From Algiphilus aromaticivorans DG1253 (GTDB lineage: Bacteria > Pseudomonadota > Gammaproteobacteria > Nevskiales > Nevskiaceae): a stretch of DNA of 64,000 bases. The notes under the pieces are model-generated. The model saw only the letters and a list, made by a program, of their open reading frames with translations. It did no database searches and was not told the DNA's origin. Shown in pieces: positions 7,390 through 16,249 of the stretch. Position 1 is the stretch's first letter, and each line of letters opens with the position of its first letter. Location: contig NZ_JPOG01000001.1 of assembly GCF_000733765.1 (NCBI RefSeq), positions 2,170,001 through 2,234,000 on the forward strand, given 5' to 3'. Position numbers and translations under genes: made by a program.

Positions 7390-10300
7390 ATGACAAGCAA
7401 CAACGCGTATCGCTTCTTCAGAACGGCCCTGCGCTACCGCGCTGCCGTGATCATCGGCTGCCTCGTCGCCATCGCGACCTTCGCGGCGCAACTGCCCGGT
7501 CTCGAAAAGGACACGACACCGGAAGCCTTTGTCCCGGACGGCAGCGCCTCGCTGGCCTATCGCGACCGCGTCGAAGACACCTTCGGCCTGAAGGATCCAA
7601 TGGTGGTCGCCGTCGTCAACGAAGGCGACGCAGGCGTCTTCAACCCGGACTCGCTGCGCCTGGTGCAGTGGCTGAGCGACCGCATCGCCGAGGTCGAAGG
7701 CATCGACCCCGAGCGGGTCACCAGCCTTGCCACCGAGAACAACATCCGCGGCACCGAGGAGGGCATGCTCGTCGAGCCCTTCTGGGAAACGCCGCCGGCG
7801 ACGCCCGAGGCCGCGCAGCGCGTCTGGCAGCAGCTGCAGCGCTTCCCGCTCTATCTGGGCAACCTCGTTGCCCGCGACGGCAGCGGCACCCTCATCGTCG
7901 CCGAGCTACTGGATGAGACGGCTGCCACCGATATCTATTTCGCGCTGCGCGAGCTCGCCGAGCAGGCGCGCGAAGCCGGGGTCGCGGGACCGGAGGACCG
8001 CATCCATGTCGCCGGGCAGGGCGCGGTCAGCGGCTACCTGTCGGAATACATCAGCGCCGACGCCACGCGCTTGAATCCGGTCGCCGCGGTGCTGATCACC
8101 CTCGTCCTGCTGCTGGCCTATCGCAGCCTGTCCGGCGTGCTGCTGCCCAACGTCGTCGTGCTGGGCACGGTGGCGACCGGTCTCGGCGCCATGGCCGCGG
8201 CCGGCGTGCCGATCTACGTCATCACCAACTCGCTGCCGGTCATCCTGATCGGCATCGCGGTCTGCGACAGCATCCACATCTTCGGCCAGTACTACGAGGA
8301 GATCGCACGCGATCCCGGCATCGCGGCCAGGGAAGCGGTGGCGCGCGCGATGGTGGCGATGTGGCGGCCGGTGACGCTGACCACGGCCACCACCGCCGCC
8401 GGCTTCCTCGGCTTGGCGACCGCCGCCGACCTGCCGCCCATGCAGTCCTACGGCCTGTTTGCCGCGCTGGGTGTTACTGCCGCCTGGCTGTGGTCGCTGC
8501 TGTTGCTTCCGGCGCTGCTGTCGCTGTTCCGGCCGCGGCCATCGCGTGCGGTGCGAATGAGCGCGCAAACGACGCCGGATCTGTCGAGCCGCCTGATGGC
8601 CGGCATGGGCACCATCGTCGGCCGGCATCCGCGCGCCACGGTCGCTGCCGTGGTGGCGCTGGCGATACTGGGTGCAGCGGGCGCCAGTCAGGTCGTCTTC
8701 AACGACCAGCGCATCCACAGCTTCGAGCCCTCGACGCCGCTGCGCCTGGCCGATGGCGCCATCAACGCGCGCTTCGACGGCACCTACTACCTGGACGTCG
8801 TCATCGAGACCGACGCGCGCGAGGCGCTCTTCGAGCCGGACAAGCTGCGCCGCATCGAGCGCCTGCAGGACTGGATGGAGACCGAGGGCGGCCTGCGTAA
8901 CACCACTTCCATCGTCGACTACATCAAGCAGATGCATCGCGCCTTCAACGGCGACGATCCCGCGTACTACCGCATACCGGACGACTCGGAGCTGATTGCG
9001 CAGTACTTCCTGCTCTATTCGGCCTCCGGCGCGCCCACCGACTTCGAGGAGCAGGTCGACTACGACTACCGCCAGGCGCATGTGCGCGGACAGATGCGGC
9101 ACGACGACTTCCGCGAAATCGCGCCCATCGTCACCGACCTGAAGCGGCACCTGCGCGAGCACTTCAACACCGAGGAGATGCACGGTGTGGCCACCGGCGC
9201 GCTGGAGCTGGCGCATTCCTGGCTGGCACCGCTGGCCGACAGCACCCGCAACGGCATGGCGCTGGCCCTGGCGCTGGTCTTCCTCGCGTCGGCGCTGTTC
9301 TTCCGCTCCGTCTTGCTCGGACTGCTGGCGACGCTGCCGGTGGCCTTCGCGGTGCTGATGGTTTTCGCCGTGATGGGCTACGCCGGCATCTGGCTGGGCA
9401 TCGGCACCTCCATGTTCGCGGCCATCGCCATCGGCCTGGGCGTGGACTTCGCCATTCACACCCTGGACCGGCTGCGCCACCTGCTCGGCGAGCAGGGCAT
9501 GGCCTACGGCGACGCCGTCGCCGCCCTCTTTCCGACCACCGGCCGCGCGCTGCTCTTCAACCTGCTCGCGCTCGCGCTCGGCTTCGGCGTGCTGATGAGC
9601 TCCTCGGTGCCGCCGCTGCAGGACTTCGGCCTGCTGGTGGCCGTCGCCGTCGTCACCAGCTTCGCCGCCAGCCTCACCGCCCTGCCGGCGCTGATTGCGC
9701 TCATCGGCCCGCAGCGCCTGTTTCCCACCACTAGCTCGAAGGATGACCCCATGCCCGCCAAGCCCCAGCAACAGGGCGGCTTTGTCCGCCTGCGCCCCCT
9801 CGTCGTGCTCGTCGCCATCGCCGTCGCCGCGGCGTCGGTACAAGCCCAGGACGCTCTGCCCGACGGCCCGCAGCTCATGTCCACCGTCGACGCACGCGAC
9901 GAGGGCGTCACCCAGAAGTCACGCATCCACTTTTTGCTGACCGACCGCCAGGGCCGCAGCCGCGAGCAGGAAGCGGTCACCCTGCGTCGCTACGAAGGCG
10001 ACGACAAGAAGCAGGTGCTGTTCTACCGCGAGCCCAGCAACATTCGCGGCACCGCCTTCCTGACCTACGACTATGCCGACCCCGAGCGCGACGACGATCA
10101 GTGGCTGTATCTGCCGGCCGCGCGCAAGACGCGCCGCATCTCGGCCTCGGACCGGGGCGACTATTTCCTGGGCACCGACCTGACCTACGAGGACCTCAAG
10201 CGCCAGAACAAGGTGTCGCTCAGCGACTGGCGCTTCGAGACGGTCGGTCGCGACGAGGTCGAGGGCACCGCGGTCATCGTCGTCGAAGGCGCTCCGATCA

Positions 10301-10593
10301 GCGAGCGCGTCGCCGAAGAACTGGGTTACAGCCGCGCGCGCTGGTACGTCGACCCCGAAACCGCGACGATCCGCAAGGCCGAGAACTGGGATCTGCAAGG
10401 CAATCGCCTGAAGACCGTGCGCTTCTCCGATATTCGTCAGGTCCAGGACATCTGGACCGTGCACGAGATCACCGTCGACAACCACAAGACCGGCCACAGC
10501 ACACGGCTGGAGATCTCCGAGGTCGTCTACGGCCTCGACATCGACGACAGCGCCTTCGAGCAGCGCGCGCTATCGCGCGGCCTGCGCTACTGA
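7390..10593 (+). CDS. MMPL/RND-type transporter fused in frame to a LolA-like outer-membrane lipoprotein-sorting domain
   Basis: A 1067-residue inner-membrane transporter. Residues 1-785 are an MMPL/hopanoid-transporter-like RND protein: a first membrane segment at about 17-36, a periplasmic domain, a helix bundle at about 225-390, a second periplasmic domain, and a second bundle at about 610-780 including GLGVDFAIHTLDR. From Met788 a new signal peptide begins (VRLRPLVVLVAIAVAAASVQ, then AQ). It is followed by a LolA-like domain (ESYWLYLPA-type core: DDQWLYLPAARKTRRIS and GTDLTYEDL). These are usually two adjacent genes. The ATG of codon 788 (9751) has its own ribosome site, GAAGGA, 7 bases upstream, so the second half may also be made alone. 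It overlaps the next gene by one base. Confidence 0.88.
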   Translation: MTSNNAYRFFRTALRYRAAVIIGCLVAIATFAAQLPGLEKDTTPEAFVPDGSASLAYRDRVEDTFGLKDPMVVAVVNEGDAGVFNPDSLRLVQWLSDRIAEVEGIDPERVTSLATENNIRGTEEGMLVEPFWETPPATPEAAQRVWQQLQRFPLYLGNLVARDGSGTLIVAELLDETAATDIYFALRELAEQAREAGVAGPEDRIHVAGQGAVSGYLSEYISADATRLNPVAAVLITLVLLLAYRSLSGVLLPNVVVLGTVATGLGAMAAAGVPIYVITNSLPVILIGIAVCDSIHIFGQYYEEIARDPGIAAREAVARAMVAMWRPVTLTTATTAAGFLGLATAADLPPMQSYGLFAALGVTAAWLWSLLLLPALLSLFRPRPSRAVRMSAQTTPDLSSRLMAGMGTIVGRHPRATVAAVVALAILGAAGASQVVFNDQRIHSFEPSTPLRLADGAINARFDGTYYLDVVIETDAREALFEPDKLRRIERLQDWMETEGGLRNTTSIVDYIKQMHRAFNGDDPAYYRIPDDSELIAQYFLLYSASGAPTDFEEQVDYDYRQAHVRGQMRHDDFREIAPIVTDLKRHLREHFNTEEMHGVATGALELAHSWLAPLADSTRNGMALALALVFLASALFFRSVLLGLLATLPVAFAVLMVFAVMGYAGIWLGIGTSMFAAIAIGLGVDFAIHTLDRLRHLLGEQGMAYGDAVAALFPTTGRALLFNLLALALGFGVLMSSSVPPLQDFGLLVAVAVVTSFAASLTALPALIALIGPQRLFPTTSSKDDPMPAKPQQQGGFVRLRPLVVLVAIAVAAASVQAQDALPDGPQLMSTVDARDEGVTQKSRIHFLLTDRQGRSREQEAVTLRRYEGDDKKQVLFYREPSNIRGTAFLTYDYADPERDDDQWLYLPAARKTRRISASDRGDYFLGTDLTYEDLKRQNKVSLSDWRFETVGRDEVEGTAVIVVEGAPISERVAEELGYSRARWYVDPETATIRKAENWDLQGNRLKTVRFSDIRQVQDIWTVHEITVDNHKTGHSTRLEISEVVYGLDIDDSAFEQRALSRGLRY

Positions 10594-11894
10594 TGCGCGC
10601 GCGCCTGCCCTGGCTGTTGCTTGCCCTCGCGCCGGCTGCGGCGGCCGCCGACTGGCGGCTGGGCGGCACGGCGGAACTGGCCACAGCCGTGCAGACCACC
10701 AACGGCTATGGCCAGAAGGCCGAGCTCACGCTGCTGCCGGACGTTGAGTGGCGCAGCCCGTGGGGCTTCGACGTCACGGCCGTCGGACGGCTGCGCGCGG
10801 ACACCATCGACCGGCTCGAGCCCGGCCGCCCCGACCGCGGCAGCTACGATCCTTGGAGCCGGCCGCAGGCGCTGGGGAGCAGCGGCGAGCTCGCGCTGCG
10901 CGAGCTCTACGCCGATATCTACCTGGGGCCGCTCTACCTGCGCGCCGGCAAGCAGCAGATCGTCTGGGGCAAGGCCGACGGTCTCAAGCTGCTGGACCAG
11001 GTCAATCCGCAGAACTTCCGCGAGTTCATCCTGGCGGACTTCGAGCATTCGCGGATTCCGCAATGGTCGCTGCGCGCCGAGTTTCCGCTGGGCCCTGTCT
11101 GGCAGGCGCAGTTGATCGCGCTTGCCGACGTTTCGGTGGATGCGTTGCCGCCGCCCGACGGCGCCTTCGCCATCACCTCGCCGGAGCTGGTGCCGATGGC
11201 GCCGCCCGGCACGAGGGTGCGGCTCCGCCCCGCGGATGCGCCGGAGCATCGCTTCGCCGACGGCGACGCCGGCGCCCAGCTGTCGGCCTTTCTCGGCGGC
11301 TGGGATCTGACGCTGAATTATCTGTATCACTACGTCGACCGGCCGGCCTTTCAGCGCAGTGCCACCTCTGACGGCGTCGCGGTGACGCCGCGCTACTACC
11401 GCACGCACACCCTCGGCGGATCGGCCGCCAATGCCATCGGCGACTTCACGCTGCGCAGCGAGCTCGCCTATGCCACGCGCCGGCGACTCATCGCCGCCGC
11501 CCCCCAGGACGCCGACGGCGTCATCGACAGCCGCGAGGCCTCGGCGGTGCTCGGCCTCGACTGGATGGGCCTGACCGACACCATCGTCTCCACACAGCTC
11601 TTCGCGAGCTGGGTGGATCTCTCCGAGGGCGCGGCGACACGCGACCGCGTCGAATGGGATGTCACACAGCTCGTCGAGCGCAGCTTCCGCAACGAGACGC
11701 TGACGCTGCGCGGGCAGCTCATCCACGACGTCAACGCCGGCGACGGCCTGCTGCGCGCCAGCCTGAGCTACGACTACCGCGCCGATCTCGTGCTGCGCCT
11801 GGGCACGGACCTCTTCTACGGCCGGGCGACCGGTCGCTTCGGCCAGTTCGATCGACGCGACCGCATCACGGCTTCCATCACCCAGGGCTTCTGA
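10593..11894 (+). CDS. DUF1302-like outer-membrane beta-barrel protein
   Basis: A 433-residue exported protein. The signal peptide is MRARLPWLLLALAPAAAAA. The rest alternates polar and aromatic residues as in a beta-barrel, with LRAGKQQIVWGKADGLKLLD and QVNPQNFREF, the hallmark of DUF1302/alginate-export-like proteins. It ends in Gly-Phe. The ATG overlaps the preceding stop (TGATG). In this gene order (MMPL, LolA-like, DUF1302) it would form the outer-membrane part of an envelope export route. Substrate unknown. Confidence 0.8.
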   Translation: MRARLPWLLLALAPAAAAADWRLGGTAELATAVQTTNGYGQKAELTLLPDVEWRSPWGFDVTAVGRLRADTIDRLEPGRPDRGSYDPWSRPQALGSSGELALRELYADIYLGPLYLRAGKQQIVWGKADGLKLLDQVNPQNFREFILADFEHSRIPQWSLRAEFPLGPVWQAQLIALADVSVDALPPPDGAFAITSPELVPMAPPGTRVRLRPADAPEHRFADGDAGAQLSAFLGGWDLTLNYLYHYVDRPAFQRSATSDGVAVTPRYYRTHTLGGSAANAIGDFTLRSELAYATRRRLIAAAPQDADGVIDSREASAVLGLDWMGLTDTIVSTQLFASWVDLSEGAATRDRVEWDVTQLVERSFRNETLTLRGQLIHDVNAGDGLLRASLSYDYRADLVLRLGTDLFYGRATGRFGQFDRRDRITASITQGF

Positions 11895-11896
11895 TC

Positions 11897-12805
11897 ATGA
11901 CCCGAGCAAGTACCAGCCCCCCTTCCCCACCCTGGACGCTGCAGCTGCTGCGCGCGAGCATAGCGGTCGGCGGGCAGATCGCCCCCAGCCTGACTGCGCG
12001 GCGTCTGGCACGCCTCTTCTTCCGGCCCCGGCGTACGCGCAGCACGGCACGTGAGCTGCCCGCCCCGGACCGGGAGCGCACCGCCGGCGGCGCCTACCTC
12101 CGTCGCTGGGAAAGCGGGCCGCGCAGCGTCATGCTGCTACACGGCTGGGAAGGGCACTACACGCAGTTCGAGGCGCTGATCGCGCGCCTGCTGGAAGCCG
12201 GCTACACGGTGATCGCCGTGGACCCGCCGGCGCACGGCGACGCCCCTGGCAGCGTATCGCACCCGGGGCGCTTCAGTGACGCGTTGCGCGACGCGGTCGC
12301 CGCCGAGGACGCGCCCTATGCTGTCATCGGGCATTCGATGGGCGCCGGCGCCGCGCTGCTGGCCGCGAAGACGGGCGTGCGACTGCCGCGCATGGTGCTC
12401 ATCGCCTCGCCGGCCAGCTTCCGCTACGTCGTCGACGGCTTTCTCGACTTCGTCGGGCTGCAGGGCCGTGGCCGCGAGCGATTCCGCACGCTCGTCGAGC
12501 GCGAGGTCGGCCACCCGCTGGACGCCATCGAGGCCGCCGAGCTGGCCCCTGCGATGGGCGACACCCCCGTCCTGCTCGTCCATGACCGCTTCGACCGGCG
12601 TATTCCCTACGAGCACGCCCAGCGCCTGCGCGCCGGCCTGAGCCGCGCGCAGCTGCACGAGACGCGCGGGCTCGGACACCAGCGCCTGCTGGCCGACGCG
12701 GGCGTCATCGCGCGCGTACTGGAGTTCCTCGACCAGCACGCGACCAACCCCCATCACTGCGCGGCGTCGCCGCGCCAACCGGAGACCAACCATGTCGCAA
12801 GCTGA
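11897..12805 (+). CDS. Alpha/beta hydrolase
   Basis: A 302-residue alpha/beta-hydrolase-fold protein. The oxyanion motif is LLHGWEGHYT, the nucleophile elbow GHSMGAG has Ser147, the probable acid is Asp233 in HDRFDRRIP, and the base is His261 in GLGHQRLL. The first 50 residues are basic and may lie at the membrane. It starts 3 bases after the DUF1302 stop and overlaps the enoyl-CoA hydratase gene by 14 bases. An ester or thioester substrate is a reasonable inference from its neighbours; nothing fixes specificity. Confidence 0.85.
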   Translation: MTRASTSPPSPPWTLQLLRASIAVGGQIAPSLTARRLARLFFRPRRTRSTARELPAPDRERTAGGAYLRRWESGPRSVMLLHGWEGHYTQFEALIARLLEAGYTVIAVDPPAHGDAPGSVSHPGRFSDALRDAVAAEDAPYAVIGHSMGAGAALLAAKTGVRLPRMVLIASPASFRYVVDGFLDFVGLQGRGRERFRTLVEREVGHPLDAIEAAELAPAMGDTPVLLVHDRFDRRIPYEHAQRLRAGLSRAQLHETRGLGHQRLLADAGVIARVLEFLDQHATNPHHCAASPRQPETNHVAS

Positions 12806-13619
12806 AGTGCATTACAGCACCCGCAATGGCAACGCCTGGATCACGGTCCACAACGAGCGCGCCCGCAACGCGCTGTCGCCGGAGGTCCTGAGCCAGCTCG
12901 ACGCTCGCCTCGATCAGGCCGCAGCGGACCCACACGCGCGATCCGTCGTGCTCGCCGGCGCCGGCAAGGAGGCCTTCTCGGCGGGCGCGGATATTTCCTA
13001 CCTGTCGACGGCCTCGCCCGCCGAGGTACGGGCTTACGCGCGTGCGGCCATCTTCCTGACGGAGAAGATCGAGGCGATGGACAAGATCGTCGTCGCCGCC
13101 ATCAACGGCCACGCCCTCGGTGGTGGCCTGGAAATCGCCGAAGCCTGCACGTTCCGCATCGCGGTAAGGAGTGCGCGCCTCGGCCACCCGGAAGTCCGCA
13201 TCGGTGCCGTCGCCGGCTTCGGCGGCACCAGCCGCCTGCCGCGGCTCATCGGTCGCGCGCAAGCCACCGAGTTGCTGCTGACCGGCGATACCATCACGGC
13301 CGAGAAGGGCCTGGCCCTAGGGCTGGTTCATCGGGTGGTGTCGGCGGACATGCTGAGCGTCGAATGCGAGCACCTGCTGGCGCGCGTCAACGCCGGCGCG
13401 CCGCACGCGCTGCGACTGACGCGCGACGCCGTGCGGCGCGGCGTGGAGCTACCGCTCGGCGCCGCGCTGCGACTGGGCGCGGATCACTTCGGGCTGGCGG
13501 CGAGCGAGGCGGACTTCCGCGAGGGCACGACGGCCTTTCTGGCCAAGCGCCCGCCGCGGTGGGCGCACACGCTGGCCGCAGACAACGCAGAGACGGAAAA
13601 GGAGGTCATCGCATCATGA
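12792..13619 (+). CDS. Enoyl-CoA hydratase/isomerase family protein
   Basis: A 275-residue crotonase-fold enzyme. Both catalytic glutamates of true hydratases are kept: Glu114 in GGGLE and Glu134 in GHPEVRIG, 20 residues apart as in rat ECH (144/164). The oxyanion-hole segments (FSAGADI and ALGGG) are also intact. It probably hydrates 2-enoyl-CoA. It overlaps its upstream neighbour by 14 bases and the next gene by 4, so it belongs to the TetR-controlled run. Confidence 0.9.
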   Translation: MSQAEVHYSTRNGNAWITVHNERARNALSPEVLSQLDARLDQAAADPHARSVVLAGAGKEAFSAGADISYLSTASPAEVRAYARAAIFLTEKIEAMDKIVVAAINGHALGGGLEIAEACTFRIAVRSARLGHPEVRIGAVAGFGGTSRLPRLIGRAQATELLLTGDTITAEKGLALGLVHRVVSADMLSVECEHLLARVNAGAPHALRLTRDAVRRGVELPLGAALRLGADHFGLAASEADFREGTTAFLAKRPPRWAHTLAADNAETEKEVIAS

Positions 13620-14014
13620 GCCTTCGCGGCAGCTGCCTTTGCGGCCGGGTGCGCTTTCGCATCGACGGCCCGCTCTTCGACGTCCTGAACTGCCACTGCA
13701 GCATGTGCCGCAAGTACCACGGCGCGGCATTCAAGACGCGCGCACGGGTGCGCGCCGCCGACCTCGGCCTGAGCCAGGGCGCCGAGGCCATCCGCTATTA
13801 CGAGTCCTCGCCCGGCGAACACAAGGGCTTCTGCGGCACCTGCGGCTCGCCCATCCTCACCCGATTCGACCACGACGCGGACACCTTCAACATCTCTCTA
13901 GGCACGCTGGACGACGACCCTGGCGTCACGCCACAACGTCACATCTTTGTTGGCAGCAAGGCGCCGTGGCACAGCATCACCGACGCGCTTCCGCAGCACC
14001 AGAGGCTTGAATGA
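13616..14014 (+). CDS. GFA family protein (glutathione-dependent formaldehyde-activating-like)
   Basis: A 132-residue zinc protein. The GFA cysteine pattern is complete: CLCG near the N-terminus, NCHCSMCRK, and CGTCGSPI. The family is named after Gfa, but most members have no proven formaldehyde role; they act as small zinc-thiol proteins or glutathione-adduct lyases. ATGA overlaps exist on both sides (13616 and 14011), so it is translated with its neighbours. Confidence 0.88.
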   Translation: MSLRGSCLCGRVRFRIDGPLFDVLNCHCSMCRKYHGAAFKTRARVRAADLGLSQGAEAIRYYESSPGEHKGFCGTCGSPILTRFDHDADTFNISLGTLDDDPGVTPQRHIFVGSKAPWHSITDALPQHQRLE

Positions 14015-14478
14015 CCGTCGCATCAGATATCCGCGAAATCATCTTCAGCGATGGGGTCGCCGCCTTGCTGGGCGGCTCGGGGCTCCCCACCTCCGACATC
14101 GCCGATGACCCGCACATCGTCTGGTTCGGCGCGATGCAGGGAAGCGAAGCCCACGGTGTCATCGCGCTACAGCCGGCCGGCACATCGGCGCTGCTGCGCT
14201 CGCTGGCAGTTGCGCCCGGCAAGCGCAGAGCCGGCCTCGGTGCCGCACTGATCGCCGCCGCCGAGGAAAAGGCACGGGCGATGGATCTCGATGCGCTATA
14301 CCTGCTGACGGAAGACTCCGGCCCGTACATGAAGCGGCACGATTTTCAGGACATTGCACGCGAGGCCGTGCCCGACCCCATCCGGCGCCTTCCTCAGTTC
14401 GCCGGCATCTGCCCGGCCAGCGCCCGCTGCATGCGCAAGCAACTGGGTGCGCGTTGCACTGGCGAAATCGCGCCTTAG
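14011..14478 (+). CDS. GNAT acetyltransferase, ArsN2-like
   Basis: A 155-residue GNAT-fold protein. The acetyl-CoA loop is seen in LAVAPGKRRAGLGAALI, followed by LYLLTEDSGPYMKRHDFQ. The tail has FAGICPASARCMRKQL, which resembles the conserved CPASAxC end of ArsN2 proteins from arsenic-resistance loci. No other ars gene is in the window, so an arsenic role is not supported by context. Last gene of the overlapping run. Confidence 0.75.
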   Translation: MTVASDIREIIFSDGVAALLGGSGLPTSDIADDPHIVWFGAMQGSEAHGVIALQPAGTSALLRSLAVAPGKRRAGLGAALIAAAEEKARAMDLDALYLLTEDSGPYMKRHDFQDIAREAVPDPIRRLPQFAGICPASARCMRKQLGARCTGEIAP

Positions 14479-14792
14479 CGCACGCTCACTGGTTGAGAAT
14501 GTCACGGGGATTTGCGAAGCAATGCGTGGCGCGCAGCGCATCGCTACCGGGAGCGGATCGATCAGGAGCGGCCGGTCGGGTGCGCTTGCCGCCACGGTTG
14601 CACGCACCCTGCTGGCACTGATGCTATTGGCCCTGAGTCTGTGCAGGCAAGCGCTTGAAGAGTTCGGCACCCTGCCCGGAACGAACGCTGACCACCTTGA
14701 AAACCGCAGTTCCGTCCCCAGTAAAAATGGGACCGGTGCCTTTGCCTTAGGGCCGCCCCTTCTTCATGCAGCTACTTCCGGGACAGAGCACT
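14479..14792. other. Intergenic region before the LemA operon
   Basis: This region of about 310 bases has no convincing gene. A TTGAAA at 14697-14702 followed 19 bases later by TAAAAA (14722) could be a poor promoter for the LemA-TPM operon; the spacing is long, so this is weak. I see no clear terminator for the upstream run. Confidence 0.4.
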
Positions 14793-15410
14793 ATGGGAAT
14801 CCTTCACAACCCGCTTCAACAGCGGATTTTCTGGCAGTTGACGTCGCTGATGACGCTGGTTGTGCTTCTCAGTGGCTGTGGGATCAACAACATCCCCACC
14901 TACGATGAGAAAGTCACCGCCGCCTGGTCCCAGGTGGAAAACCAGTACCAGCGCCGCGCCGACCTGATTCCCAACCTGGTGGAAACCGTCAAGGGTTTCG
15001 CGGCCCAGGAGCAGAAAACCCTGACCGCGGTGATCGAGGCGCGCTCCAAGGCCACGTCGATTCAAGTGGACGAGAGCATTCTCAACAGTCCCGAGAAGCT
15101 GCAGCAATTCCAGCAGGCCCAGGGCGAGCTGAGCAGTGCCCTGAGCCGCCTGATGGCGGTGTCCGAGCGCTATCCGGACCTGAAGTCGAACCAGAACTTC
15201 CTGGCCCTGCAGGCGCAGCTTGAAGGCACGGAGAACCGTATTGCCGTCGCCCGCCGGGATTTCATTCAGGCGGTGCAGCGCTACAACACCGAGTTGCGCA
15301 CCTTCCCGGGGAAAATCTGGCACAGCCTCCTGTATAGCGATCTGGAGCCCCGTGCCAACTTCGAAGCCACCACGGAGGATCCGGAAGACGCTCCTGCGGT
15401 GGAATTCTGA
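14793..15410 (+). CDS. lemA: LemA family lipoprotein
   Basis: A 205-residue LemA protein. An N-terminal hydrophobic segment ends in the lipobox LLSGC, suggesting a lipid-anchored form. The LemA core follows: YDEKVTAAWSQVENQYQRRA, then DLIPNLVETVKGF, and later ENRIAVARRDFIQAVQRYN and FPGKIWHSLL. LemA genes are usually paired with TPM/YgcG genes, as here. An in-frame ATG at 14766 is an alternative start. The stop overlaps the next ATG (TGATG). Confidence 0.88.
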   Translation: MGILHNPLQQRIFWQLTSLMTLVVLLSGCGINNIPTYDEKVTAAWSQVENQYQRRADLIPNLVETVKGFAAQEQKTLTAVIEARSKATSIQVDESILNSPEKLQQFQQAQGELSSALSRLMAVSERYPDLKSNQNFLALQAQLEGTENRIAVARRDFIQAVQRYNTELRTFPGKIWHSLLYSDLEPRANFEATTEDPEDAPAVEF

Positions 15411-16192
15411 TGGCCGCCCTGCGCCCCAGAAGCCTTCTAGTGGCGTTGCTGCTGGCGCTCCCGGCCACCGTCTGGGCCCAGTCAGCGCCTGAGTTTCCCG
15501 AATTGACTGGCCGGGTGGTCGACCGGGCGGAAATCCTCTCCCCCGAAGTGGAAACACGCCTGACTCAGATGCTTCAGGCCCACGAACAGGCCAGCACCGA
15601 ACAAGTTGTCGTGGTCACGGTGCCTGAACTGCAGGGGCTTCCGATTGAAGATTACGGCTATCAGTTGGGAAGGCACTGGGGTATCGGCCAGAAGGGCGAA
15701 GATAACGGCGCCCTGCTGATCGTCGCCCAGGACGAACAAAAAGTCCGCATAGAGGTGGGCTATGGCCTTGAGGGCCGGCTCACCGACGCCGAATCCTCCG
15801 TCATCATCAACCGCGTGATCACCCCGGCTTTCCGCCAGGGGGATTTTCAGGCCGGTATCGTCAACGGCGTCGCCGCCATGATCCAGGTCCTGGGCGGCGA
15901 ACCCATGGCGGCCTCCCAAGGCCGGCAGTCCCGCGCCCCCAAGGAAAAGCCCAACGCCGGCCTGGTGTCGCTGTTGTTCCTGCTCATGATGACGGTGGTG
16001 TTCTTCATCGGCAGTCGCGGGGGCCGTGGTGGACGCGGGGGCGCTGCCCTGCTAGGTGCAGCCTTGCTCGGCGGCGCCATGGGCGGCCGCGGTGGTGGCG
16101 GCTTCGGTGGAGGTGGCTTCGGCGGCGGCGGAGGCGGCTTCGGCGGCGGCGGAGGCGGCTTCGGCGGCGGCGGTGCCTCCGGTGGCTGGTAA
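15410..16192 (+). CDS. TPM-domain protein (YgcG-like) with glycine-rich C-terminus
   Basis: A 260-residue protein. It has a signal peptide (LLVALLLALPATVWAQ), a TPM_phosphatase domain at about residues 30-160 (LTGRVVDRAEILSPEVETRL, later DNGALLIVAQDEQKVRIEVG and YGLEGRL), a membrane helix at about 185-202, and a Gly-rich tail of about 55 residues built from GGGFGG units. The tail should face the cytoplasm after the helix. Partner of LemA; the biochemical role in bacteria is unsettled. Confidence 0.88.
   Translation: MAALRPRSLLVALLLALPATVWAQSAPEFPELTGRVVDRAEILSPEVETRLTQMLQAHEQASTEQVVVVTVPELQGLPIEDYGYQLGRHWGIGQKGEDNGALLIVAQDEQKVRIEVGYGLEGRLTDAESSVIINRVITPAFRQGDFQAGIVNGVAAMIQVLGGEPMAASQGRQSRAPKEKPNAGLVSLLFLLMMTVVFFIGSRGGRGGRGGAALLGAALLGGAMGGRGGGGFGGGGFGGGGGGFGGGGGGFGGGGASGGW
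16115..16173 (+). repeat. Tandem 21-base repeat coding the poly-Gly/Phe tail
   Basis: The unit GGCTTCGGCGGCGGCGGAGGC occurs at 16115-16135 and 16136-16156, with a 17-base partial third copy to 16173. A diverged copy precedes it. Identical copies suggest recent slippage, so tail length may vary between strains. Confidence 0.85.
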
Positions 16193-16249
16193 GGCCGAGT
16201 TGGCTTCCCGCGCTGAATGCCCCCACCTCCAGATGAGACGCACAGAATC

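Noticed and set aside
7906-9843. Long minus-strand open frame opposite the MMPL gene (over 600 codons)
   Set aside because: Composition is Gly/His/Arg/Gln-rich without motifs, and it mirrors a clear transporter gene; a typical GC-rich antisense shadow.
13003-13012. Further TetR operator copy (CTACCTGTCG within the enoyl-CoA hydratase gene)
   Set aside because: It lies inside coding sequence, lacks the AGGT half and is explained by the codons.
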